From DATBJJ01 sp963750915 (lineage in GTDB: Bacteria > Acidobacteriota > Vicinamibacteria > Vicinamibacterales > 2-12-FULL-66-21), in NCBI GenBank assembly GCA_963750915.1, contig CAVVSF010000007.1, positions 248,001-312,000 on the forward strand: DNA of 64,000 bases. The letters run 5' to 3'. The translations under genes were made by a program, and so were the position numbers. The notes beneath the pieces were generated by a model. It searched no databases and had not been told where the DNA came from. It saw only the letters and a program-made list of their open reading frames with translations. This document shows, piece by piece, positions 8,442 to 17,262 of this stretch (its first letter is position 1; every line of letters starts with the position of its first letter).

Positions 8442-9562
8442 CCCGCTGCGACGCCGTGGTGGTCGGCGGCGGTCCCGCCGGGTCTACCTGCGCCCGCCTT
8501 CTCCGCCGCGCCGGCTGGGACGTCGTCGTCATCGACAAGGCGTCGTTCCCGCGCGACAAGGTGTGCGCTGGCTGGCTGACGCCCGGCGCGTTCGCGCTGC
8601 TCGCGCTCGCACCGGCGGAGTACCGGGCCGCCGGCTTCACGCTCGAAGCCATCACACGCTTTCGCACCAGCGTCACCGGCAGACCCGCCGTCGAGACCAT
8701 CTACGACGAGGTCGTCAGCTACGCCGTGCGCCGATGCGAGTTCGATCACTTCCTGCTGCAGCGCGCGCGCGCGCGTGTGGTCGAGAACTTTCCGGCGCGA
8801 ACGTTCCGCCGCCGCGAGAACGAGTGGATCGTCAACGAGTCGGTGGCGGCGCCGGTCGTCGTCGGCGCCGGCGGCCACTTCTGCCCGGTGGCGCGTTATC
8901 TGCGCGGGGGCGCCGACGAGGGTCAGCCGGTGGTGGCAAAGGAAGCCGAGTTCCGACTGCCCGCTGCCGACGCGGCGGCGATGATCGAACGCTCGCCGGA
9001 GCTGTTCTTCTGCCGCGACCTGCGGGGCTATGCCTGGTGCGTCCGCAAGGGCGAGTACCTGAACGTCGGCATCGGCCGGCGCGACCCGTCGGGATTCGCG
9101 GACCACGTCCGGGCGTTCATCGACATGCTGGTTGCGCGCGGCACGCTGGCGGCGGACTGCGACCTGTCGTGGCGTGGACATGCCTACTTCGCCGCCGGCG
9201 TCGGAGCTCGACCGATCGTCGGCGACGGCATGCTGCTCATCGGCGACGCCGCCGGCCTGGCGTATCCCGAGAGCGGTGAGGGCATCGCACCGGCGATCGA
9301 ATCAGGCGTGCTCGCCGCCCGGACGCTGATCGAGGCGCGCGGCTCGTACCGGATGGCGACTCTCGGCGGCTACTCGCGGGCGCTTCTCCGCCAGCATCCG
9401 CCCGTGAGCGAATCGGCGCTGCAGTCGACGGCCGCTTACGCCGCCGCGGCCCGGGCCCTCCTGCGCTCGCGGATGTTCACACGCCGAGTACTGCTCGACC
9501 GCTGGTTCCTGCGCCGGGATCGCTCGACGCCGCCGCTTTCCGCGGCGGCCGGCCTCACCTGA
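8438..9562 (+). CDS. FAD-dependent oxidoreductase of the geranylgeranyl reductase/halogenase type
   Basis: A 374-residue flavoprotein beginning at GTG 8438, overlapping the CFA synthase stop. The N-terminal Rossmann motif is VVVGGGPAGSTCARLL, followed by DKASFPRDKVCAGW. The second FAD motif LLIGDAAGLAYPESGEGI lies near residues 267-284. The pattern suits the geranylgeranyl-reductase/tryptophan-halogenase branch of the group A flavin monooxygenase-like fold. It lacks the WxWxIP motif of true halogenases as far as I can see. Coupling to a lipid-modifying enzyme suggests a role in reducing or oxidising a lipid or isoprenoid chain, which is inference. Confidence 0.82.
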   Translation: MTRCDAVVVGGGPAGSTCARLLRRAGWDVVVIDKASFPRDKVCAGWLTPGAFALLALAPAEYRAAGFTLEAITRFRTSVTGRPAVETIYDEVVSYAVRRCEFDHFLLQRARARVVENFPARTFRRRENEWIVNESVAAPVVVGAGGHFCPVARYLRGGADEGQPVVAKEAEFRLPAADAAAMIERSPELFFCRDLRGYAWCVRKGEYLNVGIGRRDPSGFADHVRAFIDMLVARGTLAADCDLSWRGHAYFAAGVGARPIVGDGMLLIGDAAGLAYPESGEGIAPAIESGVLAARTLIEARGSYRMATLGGYSRALLRQHPPVSESALQSTAAYAAAARALLRSRMFTRRVLLDRWFLRRDRSTPPLSAAAGLT

Positions 9563-9592
9563 TCCATCTCTACTTCACCTGATCCACCTCTA
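9554..9592. repeat. 19-20-bp tandem duplication spanning a stop codon
   Basis: TCACCTGATCCATCTCTACT is followed at once by TCACCTGATCCACCTCTAC. The first copy contains the last codons and the TGA stop of the FAD oxidoreductase; the second is outside the gene. Confidence 0.8.
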
Positions 9593-9661
9593 CGGGCGAC
9601 CGCGCGAACCCGGGTGTATAGTTCCGAGGTTGTCCAATGCCAGTCGTTCGAGAGTGAAATC

Positions 9662-10714
9662 ATGACAGCACGCTTCGGTCTGCGTCTCGCGCTGGCAGCG
9701 GCCATCGCGGCATCACTGTTCCCTGCCGCCGGCGGCGCGCAGAAGACCGCCGAGTTCCCGCCGCAGCTCGACGCCTACTTCACCAAGTACGCGAAGCTGA
9801 CGCCGGCCCTGCGCGCGGACCTCCTGAAAGGACAGCCGGTTACGGCGGTCCTCGACGGCGACCAGGAGCACGAGGTGACGGTGTTCGGCGCCGCCTGGAT
9901 CGCCGCTCCGCTCGATCGCTACCTCGAGAAAGCACTCGACATCGAGGAGTTCGAGCGCGGCGACAACTTCCGCATCACAAAGCTGATCTCCAGTCCGCCG
10001 CGTGCGGAAGACTTTGCCGGGATGGATCTGCCGAAGGACGATGTCGCCGACCTGAAGTCGTGCCGGGTGGGAAGCTGCGCCATCAAGATTAGTGAGCCGG
10101 CGCTGGCGCGCCTGCGCAAGGAAGTGGACTTCTCGAAGCCGACAGTGCAGCAGGACTCCGAACGACTGGTACGAACGCTGGCGCTCGAGTACGTCACCGG
10201 CTATCTCGAAGGCGGCAACGCGAAGCTGGCGACCTATCGCGATTCCGACCGGCCGACGTTCGTCGCCAACGAGTTCAAGGACATGATCGAGCGGATGCCG
10301 GCGCTGACCGAGTACCTCCGCGACCTGAAGCGCTACCTGCTCGATTTTCCACAGGCGAAGCTGCCCAACTCACGGTCGTTTCTCTACTGGCAGGAAGCGC
10401 AGTTCGGATTGAAGCCGACGATCCGGATCAATCACGTGGTCTCGCTGCAGCGGCCGACACACGCGGTCGTCGCCTCGAAGATGCTGTATGCGAGCCACTA
10501 TTTCTGGACGGCGCTCGAACTGCGCGTGCTGGTACCCCATCCCGCCCGCGGCAATGGCTTCTGGTTCGTGAGCGTGAATCGCAGCCGCTCGGATGGATTG
10601 ACCGGCTTCACCGGATCGATGATCCGCAGCCGGGTTCGCGGCGAGGCGGAGCAGGGCATGCTGGCGGCGCTGAAGCGAACCAAGACGAAGCTCGAACAGC
10701 CGCCGGGATCGTAG
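9662..10714 (+). CDS. Exported protein of unknown function (acidobacterial family)
   Basis: A 350-residue protein starting at ATG 9662 with a clear Sec signal peptide (LALAAAIAASLFPAAGGA) cut after about residue 24. The mature part is an alpha/beta protein with no motif I can tie to an activity. Conserved-looking stretches include FVANEFKDMIERMP, LPNSRSFLYWQEAQFGLKP, VVASKMLYASHYFWTALEL and FWFVSVNRSRSDGL. A TATAGT hexamer at 9615-9620 lies 42 bases before the start and may be its -10 box. A strong terminator follows at 10724. I recognise the family only as hypothetical proteins of acidobacteria. Confidence 0.75.
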   Translation: MTARFGLRLALAAAIAASLFPAAGGAQKTAEFPPQLDAYFTKYAKLTPALRADLLKGQPVTAVLDGDQEHEVTVFGAAWIAAPLDRYLEKALDIEEFERGDNFRITKLISSPPRAEDFAGMDLPKDDVADLKSCRVGSCAIKISEPALARLRKEVDFSKPTVQQDSERLVRTLALEYVTGYLEGGNAKLATYRDSDRPTFVANEFKDMIERMPALTEYLRDLKRYLLDFPQAKLPNSRSFLYWQEAQFGLKPTIRINHVVSLQRPTHAVVASKMLYASHYFWTALELRVLVPHPARGNGFWFVSVNRSRSDGLTGFTGSMIRSRVRGEAEQGMLAALKRTKTKLEQPPGS

Positions 10715-10723
10715 CGACGCCGC

Positions 10724-10766
10724 AACGCTCGCGCCGGAACCGGTTCAGACCAGGCGGGAGCGTTTT
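10724..10766 (+). terminator. Rho-independent terminator
   Basis: AACGCTCGCGCC (10724-10735) pairs with GGCGGGAGCGTT (10753-10764) with one mismatch, then continues into TTTTC. It closes the exported-protein gene ending at 10714. Confidence 0.75.
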
Positions 10767-10851
10767 CATTCAGCAGGCGATCGACCTTCCGGCGTCGGCT
10801 CGTCTGAGCCTCCGGACACCGTCGACCGCCTGCTGCAACAACCGAAACAGC

Positions 10852-11532
10852 CTACTTGCTGAGCGCGAAGCTGGAGACGATCGCGTCCGAGTTATGGCTG
10901 ACCCGGATGCCGGTCTGCCCGTCGAACGACGCGCCGCCGACGTCGGCCGTCGAGCCGCTCCACACCACGGCACCGTTGATCGAGCACTCGGCCTTGTCGC
11001 CCTTGACCGTGAACGCGACTTCCTGGGTCACTTCCGCGTCCTGGCCCGCCGCCTTGGCCACCTTCTCATGGACCGTGCGACGCACGACCTGGCTGGGCTT
11101 GCCCGCGGTGAACTGCCGCACCGTGTAGTTGCCATCGCGATAGGCGACGCAATAAATCATGCTCGGCGTGTCGGTGTCGAGCTGCGTCCCGCCGATGAAC
11201 ACCCCGAACGGGTGCGGGTGGTTGTAGGTCTGCTTCGGCTCCTTGAAAGTCGCCTTGACCGTGAAATCACCTTTGCCGACGTTGGCAGGGTTCCAGTAGA
11301 CGCCGGCCGGGCCGGTCGTCACGCGATAGCCGCTGCCCTCGCTGGCGAACTTCGAATCGTTGACCGTGAGCCCCTGTTTGTTTCCAGGATCGGCTTTTCC
11401 CTGCCAACCTTTGGCAGTAACGCCGCCCCCGGCGACTTTCTTATCGGCGTCCTGCTGCTCCTGAGCTCCAGCGGCGACGGACATGACGCCGGCGATGACC
11501 CCGGCGACGACCAACCCCTTGACCACACGCAT
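10852..11532 (-). CDS. Exported DUF1080-like (jelly-roll) protein
   Basis: A 226-residue protein starting at ATG 11532 after AGGGAGG at a 6-base spacing. The signal peptide is LVVAGVIAGVMSVAAGAQ. The mature part has the beta-rich pattern of LamG/concanavalin-like domains seen in DUF1080 (3-keto-disaccharide hydrolase-like) proteins: GVYWNPANVGKGDFTVKATF, then HPFGVFIGG, YCVAYRDGNYTVRQF and FDGQTGIRVSHNSDAIVS. Such domains usually bind or hydrolyse sugars outside the cell, but no catalytic residues are certain here. A TACAAT hexamer on this strand at 11588-11593 is a possible -10 box. Confidence 0.72.
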   Translation of the reverse strand: MRVVKGLVVAGVIAGVMSVAAGAQEQQDADKKVAGGGVTAKGWQGKADPGNKQGLTVNDSKFASEGSGYRVTTGPAGVYWNPANVGKGDFTVKATFKEPKQTYNHPHPFGVFIGGTQLDTDTPSMIYCVAYRDGNYTVRQFTAGKPSQVVRRTVHEKVAKAAGQDAEVTQEVAFTVKGDKAECSINGAVVWSGSTADVGGASFDGQTGIRVSHNSDAIVSSFALSK

Positions 11533-11627
11533 GACTGCCTCCCTTCGCACTTGATCTTCGCGCCGGCGCAGCCGGCAACAGCAGGACATTGTATTCAGTT
11601 TCCCTGTGCGTTGTATTGACAGGGCCG

Positions 11628-13223
11628 CTAGCCGCGCCGCTCGTTCTCCGGCGCCAGGTCGACGCTGAACAGCGTCTCGCCGGCGAGGTTGCGCAGGCTC
11701 GCCGTCAGCGCCCGCGTCACCGGATCGATGCGCAGCACGCCGAAGAACTGCAAGCCGTCGCTCGGCGGCCGATTCGGCTTCATGTCCTTCGGCACGCCGA
11801 TGAACCGGACCTCGGGCCCGAACGTGCGATCGAGCGGCACCGCGCCGAACGTGCCGGCGTGCGCCGGGCCGGCGACGAACTCCCAGAAGGGATGGAAGGC
11901 GGTGAAGCCGGCGCGCGACGGATCGTAGTGATGCGCGGCGCAATAGTGGACGTCGCCGGTGATGAAGACGACGTTGCGGATGCCGCGATCGCGGATGAAG
12001 CGAAGCAGGTCGGCGATCTCGAGCTCGCGGCCGAGCGGCGGCCCGTCGTCGCGGTTCGCCACCGCCTCGTAGACCTTTCCGTCTGGGACGACGAGGCCGA
12101 GCGGCATGTCGCAGGCGATGACCTTCCATGTCGCCGTCGACGCGAGCAGCCGCCGTTCGAGCCACTCGATCTGCGCCCGGCCCATGATCGCCGACGCCGG
12201 CGACCGCGTCGGCTCGACGTTCGGCGAGTTCGCGCCGCGGTAGCTGCGCATGTCGAAGCCGAAGATCTCGGCGAGCGGCCCGACGCGGACGGCGCGATAG
12301 ACGCGGTCCGGGTCGCGCGGGTCGATCCGGATCGGCGTGTACTCGAGGAAGGCCTGCTTCGCCCGCGCCGCCAGCACGGCGACGCGCCGCTCCGTATACG
12401 GCATGTCGGCGCCGAGGATCTCGCTCGGATACCAGTTGTTCAGGACCTCGTGGTCGTCCCAGATCGCGAACTGCGACAGCGAGGCGTTGAAGGCGCGGAC
12501 GTGCTCGTCGAGCAGGTTGTAGCGATGGTTGCCGCGGAACTCGTCGAGCGTTTCCGCCACCTTGCTCTTCTCCGGCGTCACCAGGTTCTTCCACACCCGG
12601 CCGTCGTCGAGCATGACCTCCGGCGTCAGCGGGTTGTCGGCATAAATGGTGTCGCCGGCGTGCACGAAGACGTCGGCCTCGACGCCGCGCATCGTCTGAT
12701 AGAGGCGCATGCCGCCGAGATCGGGGTTGATGCCCCAGCCCTGGCCGACCGTGTCGGCCGTCCAGACGACGGTGGTCGGCTGCTGCGGCCGTGCCGCCGC
12801 GGTCGTGAACGTGCCGGTCATCGGCGCGCTGGCGAGCCGGCGCTCGTTCGCCCCCTCGAACCTGGCGCGATAGAAGATGCGCTGCCCGGCCGGCAGCCCG
12901 CGCAGGTCGACGCGGGCGGTGAAGTCCGCCGCGGCGGTCGCGGTCGGGCCGGTGACGCGGCGGACGTCGGCGAACGCCGCGGTCGTCGAATACTCGACGA
13001 CGAAGCGCGCCGGCCGGTCGGTGCGGCTCCAGATGATGGCGCGATCGCCATCGACGTCGCCGGCGGTGACGCCGAACGCCGACGACGGCCGGTCGCGATC
13101 GGAGCCGACGATCGCCGGCGCCTGGCCCGACGCCAGCGCCGCGCGCAGCCCGGCGAGCGTGCCGGCGCCCGTGAGCGCCGCGCCGGTGGCGCGGCGGAGG
13201 AAATCGCGGCGGGTCGGGCTCAT
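11628..13223 (-). CDS. phoD: PhoD-family alkaline phosphatase, Tat-exported
   Basis: A 531-residue protein with a Tat signal (SPTRRDFLRR) and the two-part PhoD layout. An N-terminal Ig-like domain (about 40-145) precedes a metallophosphatase domain. Metal-site motifs are VWTADTVGQG, FVHAGDTIYADNP, FAIWDDHEVLNNW and FITGDVHYCAAHH. PhoD enzymes release phosphate from phosphodiesters and monoesters in the periplasm using Fe and Ca. It lies 31 bases downstream of the FkbM-type gene on the same strand, so the two may be cotranscribed. Confidence 0.9.
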   Translation of the reverse strand: MSPTRRDFLRRATGAALTGAGTLAGLRAALASGQAPAIVGSDRDRPSSAFGVTAGDVDGDRAIIWSRTDRPARFVVEYSTTAAFADVRRVTGPTATAAADFTARVDLRGLPAGQRIFYRARFEGANERRLASAPMTGTFTTAAARPQQPTTVVWTADTVGQGWGINPDLGGMRLYQTMRGVEADVFVHAGDTIYADNPLTPEVMLDDGRVWKNLVTPEKSKVAETLDEFRGNHRYNLLDEHVRAFNASLSQFAIWDDHEVLNNWYPSEILGADMPYTERRVAVLAARAKQAFLEYTPIRIDPRDPDRVYRAVRVGPLAEIFGFDMRSYRGANSPNVEPTRSPASAIMGRAQIEWLERRLLASTATWKVIACDMPLGLVVPDGKVYEAVANRDDGPPLGRELEIADLLRFIRDRGIRNVVFITGDVHYCAAHHYDPSRAGFTAFHPFWEFVAGPAHAGTFGAVPLDRTFGPEVRFIGVPKDMKPNRPPSDGLQFFGVLRIDPVTRALTASLRNLAGETLFSVDLAPENERRG

Positions 13224-13254
13224 CGCCCGCCGGCCGCCGATCGCGTGCTCGCAG

Positions 13255-14080
13255 TCATGGCCGATCCTCCACGGTCTCCGGCGTCTGGCAGTCGCGCCCG
13301 AGTGAATAGTCGCGGGCGTCGAGCGGATGCGGCAGCACCGCCTTCGGTTTCGCCGGATCGAGCGTGGCGAGGCGCTTGTTGACGAAGAGCACCTGGTAGG
13401 CCCACGCCGGCAGCGGCCGGTAGCGCGTCGAGCACGATTGATTGTTGTAGTGCAGGTGCACGAGACGGAACGTCCGCTTCAACTTGCGAATCAGCCGCAG
13501 GTAATCGCGGTTGGCGCCGTGCACTTCCATCGCCAGCTGGTCGATCTGGTTCAGGACCCGGTCCGGCGTCGCCATGACCGAGGCGAGCTCGGCGCCTTCG
13601 ACGTCGATCTTCATGACCAGCGTCCGGCCGGCATCGCCGTTCCGCGCGATCTGGCGCGACAGCGAGTCGAACGCGCGACCCTCGATCGTCTCGGCCTTCG
13701 GCCCGACGCATTCGTCGTGAAACGTCGACTTGCCGTTCTCGCAGGCCTGGTGGGGCGGGCTGAAGCAATCGGTACTGGTGCACCGGCACGCCCAGCGTCT
13801 GCGAAACCTCGCAGCCCCAGTCGTCGCTGGGGCCGATGCCGAAGGAATAGGCCGCCTCGACGCCGCCCAGGAGATTGCTGCACATCAGGTATCCGCCGTC
13901 GTTCTCGCTGCCGACACGCGTCAACATGCAGTTTGACAGCACGACGGGCTCGAGCTCGGCGAGCAGCTGTTCACGAATCTCACGCGCGGTCAGCGCCGGC
14001 CCCAGCCGCGGCGCGAGCGCCAGCGCGGCGACGAGGCCGAAGAAAACGAGTTGAGCGACGAATCCGATCGCGGTGCGCAA
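13255..14080 (-). pseudogene. FkbM-type methyltransferase with membrane anchor, one +1 frameshift
   Basis: The N-terminal frame begins at 14080 with a hydrophobic anchor (FVAQLVFFGLVAALALAP) and reads GSENDGGYLMCSNLL and SFGIGPSDDWGCEVS. At about 13771 an extra C in CAGTACC shifts the frame. The right frame continues as QYDCFSPPHQACENGKS, VMKIDVEGAELASVM and YNNQSCSTRYRPLPAW to a stop at 13255. KIDVEGAE is the FkbM-family (Methyltransf_21) signature, so this is probably a SAM-dependent O-methyltransferase for a glycan or lipid. The protein is complete if the extra base is removed, about 274 residues, so I suspect a sequence error. Confidence 0.72.
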
Positions 14081-14185
14081 AAGTTCCTCCCGAACCGCCC
14101 GCAGTATACGGTGTCGGCGGCAGTCACGGACACGATCGTCCGCGGTGGCACGAGTCTGGTAGCCTAGCGCCTGCGCAAGACGAGG

Positions 14186-14212
14186 TACGTAGGGCGGGGC
14201 TTCAGCCCCGCC
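14186..14212 (+). repeat. REP-like element: GTAG plus palindrome
   Basis: GTAG is followed by GGCGGGGCTTCAGCCCCGCC (14193-14212), two 9-base arms around TC. See the finding on REP elements for the six copies. Confidence 0.7.
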
Positions 14213-14215
14213 GAC

Positions 14216-14258
14216 TCACAACCGCACAACCGGACGACCGGACAACCGGACAACCGAC
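14216..14258. repeat. Tandem 8-bp array (ACAACCGG/ACGACCGG units)
   Basis: Units of the type ACAACCGC, ACAACCGG, ACGACCGG, ACAACCGG repeat at a period of 8. They are the reverse complement of the 6158-6220 array unit. The array ends 7 bases before the start codon of the next gene, so it occupies the position of the leader and ribosome binding site. Confidence 0.75.
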
Positions 14259-14265
14259 TAAAGCC

Positions 14266-17076
14266 ATGATCAACCTCTCAGCCCGACCGATCGTGATGCT
14301 CGCCCTCCTCGTCTCGACCGGCGGCAACCTTGCGAGCCAGTCGTCGACGGCCAAGGGGGACGCGGCGAAGATCGACCGCGAGTATCGACTCGAGTCGACG
14401 ATGGTGGGGTATCGCGGGATCGGCGGCGAGATCGACGGCGTCCGCAACCCGACGCTCTGGGCCCGCACCGGCGAGATGGTACGGATCACGATCGTCAACG
14501 GCGAGCTGATGGTGCACGACGTCGCGCTCGAGAAGGCCGGCGTCAAGAGCACGCAGATCCTCGACAAGGGCGCGACCGCGAACATCACCTTCAGGGCGGA
14601 GCGCAGCGACGTCTACTACTGCTCCGTGCCCGGACATCGCCTGGCCGGGATGGAAGGACGCCTCGACGTCACGGACGAAGCGCGGGTCAAGTCGGAGGGC
14701 ACGATCCCGACCATCAACGGCCAGCCGCTGAACGCGGACTTCGCGAGCGGCACGCTCGAGGGCTGGAGCGTCACGGGTGACGCGTTCCAGCCGGTCAAGT
14801 CGACCGCCGGCGCGACCTGGGCCGGCAGCGGCGCCGGCGGCAGCGCGAAGACGGGCACAATCACCTCGGTCCCGTTCGCCGTCACACAGCCGTATGCGAG
14901 CTTCCTGGTGTCGGGCGGCGCGTTCACCAGCACGCGGGTGGAGCTCGCGCTCTCACCCGACAACAAGGTGATCTACAGCATCTCCGGCGCCGAGCAGGCG
15001 GCGCTGCGGCCGGTCGTCGTCGATCTGCGGGCGTACGTCGGCCGCAACATCGTCATCCGCGCCGTGGACGACGAGACCGGCGCGCCGACGGCGGTCTACA
15101 TCAAGGAAAGCCCGTGGGCGCACATCAATGTCAGCGGCTTCCGCCTGCACGAATCACGGCCATTCTTCGCGAACGAGCTGACCGCCGACGACTTCACCAC
15201 GCTGCCGCCGATGGATCCCGTCAAATTCGCCGGGCTGTCGGGTGCCGAGGCGGTGAAGGCGATGCAGGTCCCGTCCGGCTTCAAAGCCACGCTCGCGGCA
15301 GCGGAGCCGGATGTCGTCCGGCCGATCGCCTTCACCCACGACGACCGCGGCCGGCTCTGGGTCGCCGAGGCGCACACCTATCCGCTGCGCGCGCCGGAGG
15401 GCAAGGGACGCGATCGCATCCTCATCTTCGAAGACACGAACGGCGACGGCACCCTCGACCGCCGCAAGGTGTTCGTCGAGAACCTGAACCTCGTGAGCGG
15501 CATCGAAGTGGGCTTCGGCGGCGTCTGGGTCGGTGCCGCCCCCTACCTGCTCTTCATCCCGGTGAAGCCGGGCAGCGATACGCCCGCAGGACCGCCCGAG
15601 GTCGTGCTGGATGGCTGGGGTTTCCAGGACACGCACGAGATGCTGAACACGTTTACGTGGGGGCCGGACGGCTGGCTCTACGGCACGCACGGCGTCTTCA
15701 CGCACTCGAACGTCGGCAAGCCCGGAGCCCCCGACAGCGAGCGGCAGCGCCTGAACGGCGCCATCTGGCGCGTCCACCCGACGACGCGCACGTTCGAGGT
15801 CTTCGCCGAAGGCACGAGCAACCCGTGGGGCCTCGACTTCAACGACTACGGCCACGCGTTCACGACGGCGTGCGTCATCGAGCACCTCTACCACGCGATC
15901 CAGGGCGGCCGCTACACGCGCCAGGCCGGCCAGCACTTCAACCCGAACGTCTACGACAGCATCAAGACGGTGGCGGATCACGTCCACTGGGTCGGCCGCA
16001 AGGGGCCGCATGCCGGCAACAGCCGCTCGGCATCAGCCGGCGGCGGGCACGCCCACGCCGGCGCGATGATCTATCTCGGCGGCGACGGATGGCCGAAGGA
16101 GTATCGCAACTCGATCTTCATGAACAACATCCACGGCCACCGGACCAACACCGACATCCTCACCCGCAGCGGCTCGGGCTACGTCGGCGCGCACGGTCCG
16201 GACTTCCTCAACGCCCACGACTCGTGGAGCCAGATGCTGAACCTCCGCTACGGCCCGGACGGTTCGGTCCACGTCATCGATTGGTACGACAAGAACCAGT
16301 GCCACAGCAACAACCCCGACGTGCACCAGAAGAGCCTCGGCCGGATCTTCAAGATTTCGCACGCCAGCGACAAGTTCGTCCGCGTCGACCTGCAGGCGAT
16401 GTCGTCCGAACAACTCGTCGAGCTGCAGCTGCATCGCAACGATTGGTACGTGCGCCATGCCCGCCGGATCCTGCAGGAGCGCGGTCCCAATCCCGAAGTC
16501 CACAAGCGGTTGACGCGGATCCTCCACGAGAACCCGGACGTGACCCGCAAGCTGCGCTCGCTCTGGGCGCTGCACGTCACGAAGGGGCTCACGTCCCAGG
16601 ATCTCGTCGGGCTCCTCGAGCACGAGAGCGAGTACGTCCGGAGCTGGGCGGTTTATCTGCTCGTGGAGGATCGGGCGCCGGCGGCCGATGCGGTCGCGAA
16701 GTTCGCGCAGATGGCTGCGAAGGACCAGTCGTCGCTCGTCCAGCTCTACCTCGCCAGCGCGCTGCAGCGCATGCCGGTCGGACAGCGGTGGAACATCGTC
16801 GCGGCCCTGCTCGGACGCGACGTCGCGAAGGATCACAATCTGCCGCTCATGATCTGGTACGGCGCAGAGCCCGCCGTCGCGGCCGACATGCGCCAGGCGC
16901 TCGAAGCGGCGTCGAGCTCCCAGGTGCCGCGAGCCCTGCCGTTCACGATCCGCCGCATCGCCGCCACCGGCTCGCAGGAGGCGCTGAAGGTACTGACCGA
17001 CCGCCTGGGCGTCACGACCGATCCGGCGCAGCAGAAAGAGCTCGCCGCCGGCATCACGCAGATCGTGAAGCCTTGA
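14266..17076 (+). CDS. Cupredoxin fused to PVC-type membrane dehydrogenase beta-propeller
   Basis: A 936-residue exported protein; the start is ATG 14266, and the longer frame upstream is not protein-like. Signal peptide: IVMLALLVSTGGNLASQ. Residues about 40-145 form a cupredoxin-like domain whose C-terminal loop YYCSVPGHRLAGM gives the Cys, His and Met of a type 1 copper site, with His in MVHDVAL as the likely fourth ligand. A beta-sandwich linker (about 150-300) follows. Then comes the PVC-type haem-binding dehydrogenase propeller (PSGFKATLAAAEPDVVRPIA, GRLWVAEAHTYP, ILIFEDTNGDGTLDRR) and a HEAT-like helical end. No CxxCH cytochrome c domain, often present in this family, is found. Probable role: periplasmic sugar or alcohol oxidation passing electrons to copper. 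That is inference. Confidence 0.8.
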   Translation: MINLSARPIVMLALLVSTGGNLASQSSTAKGDAAKIDREYRLESTMVGYRGIGGEIDGVRNPTLWARTGEMVRITIVNGELMVHDVALEKAGVKSTQILDKGATANITFRAERSDVYYCSVPGHRLAGMEGRLDVTDEARVKSEGTIPTINGQPLNADFASGTLEGWSVTGDAFQPVKSTAGATWAGSGAGGSAKTGTITSVPFAVTQPYASFLVSGGAFTSTRVELALSPDNKVIYSISGAEQAALRPVVVDLRAYVGRNIVIRAVDDETGAPTAVYIKESPWAHINVSGFRLHESRPFFANELTADDFTTLPPMDPVKFAGLSGAEAVKAMQVPSGFKATLAAAEPDVVRPIAFTHDDRGRLWVAEAHTYPLRAPEGKGRDRILIFEDTNGDGTLDRRKVFVENLNLVSGIEVGFGGVWVGAAPYLLFIPVKPGSDTPAGPPEVVLDGWGFQDTHEMLNTFTWGPDGWLYGTHGVFTHSNVGKPGAPDSERQRLNGAIWRVHPTTRTFEVFAEGTSNPWGLDFNDYGHAFTTACVIEHLYHAIQGGRYTRQAGQHFNPNVYDSIKTVADHVHWVGRKGPHAGNSRSASAGGGHAHAGAMIYLGGDGWPKEYRNSIFMNNIHGHRTNTDILTRSGSGYVGAHGPDFLNAHDSWSQMLNLRYGPDGSVHVIDWYDKNQCHSNNPDVHQKSLGRIFKISHASDKFVRVDLQAMSSEQLVELQLHRNDWYVRHARRILQERGPNPEVHKRLTRILHENPDVTRKLRSLWALHVTKGLTSQDLVGLLEHESEYVRSWAVYLLVEDRAPAADAVAKFAQMAAKDQSSLVQLYLASALQRMPVGQRWNIVAALLGRDVAKDHNLPLMIWYGAEPAVAADMRQALEAASSSQVPRALPFTIRRIAATGSQEALKVLTDRLGVTTDPAQQKELAAGITQIVKP

Positions 17077-17262
17077 TGACGAGACTCGCGAAAAAAAGTA
17101 CTCGATCGACTGAAGTCCCGCGGTCGTCGCGCCGATACCCTGACAGAGTCTTCCGTGCGCCGGGCCTACCCGGTGTAGCTCAGCGCGCAAAATGCCCGGT
17201 GGCCCCCGCTGGGGTGGGCAGGGCACACGCGTTGCAGCGTATGACCGGACCAAGGGGAATCG

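Noticed and set aside
2681..9562. Chloroperoxidase, CFA synthase and FAD oxidoreductase as a natural-product cluster
   Set aside because: No PKS, NRPS, terpene or RiPP core genes are found and the genes lie in separate transcription units.
10852..12594. A 580-residue frame covering the DUF1080-like protein and part of phoD
   Set aside because: Only its last 226 residues are protein-like; the rest is an out-of-frame reading of phoD.
13327..14265. A 313-residue N-terminal extension of the cupredoxin-dehydrogenase gene
   Set aside because: It is antisense to the FkbM-type gene and rich in Arg; the signal peptide begins at ATG 14266.
17165..17235. A tRNA-like start (GGTGTAGCTCAGC) in the gap before the SnoaL-like gene
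   Set aside because: No anticodon arm or T-arm can be formed in the following bases, so it is not a tRNA gene.
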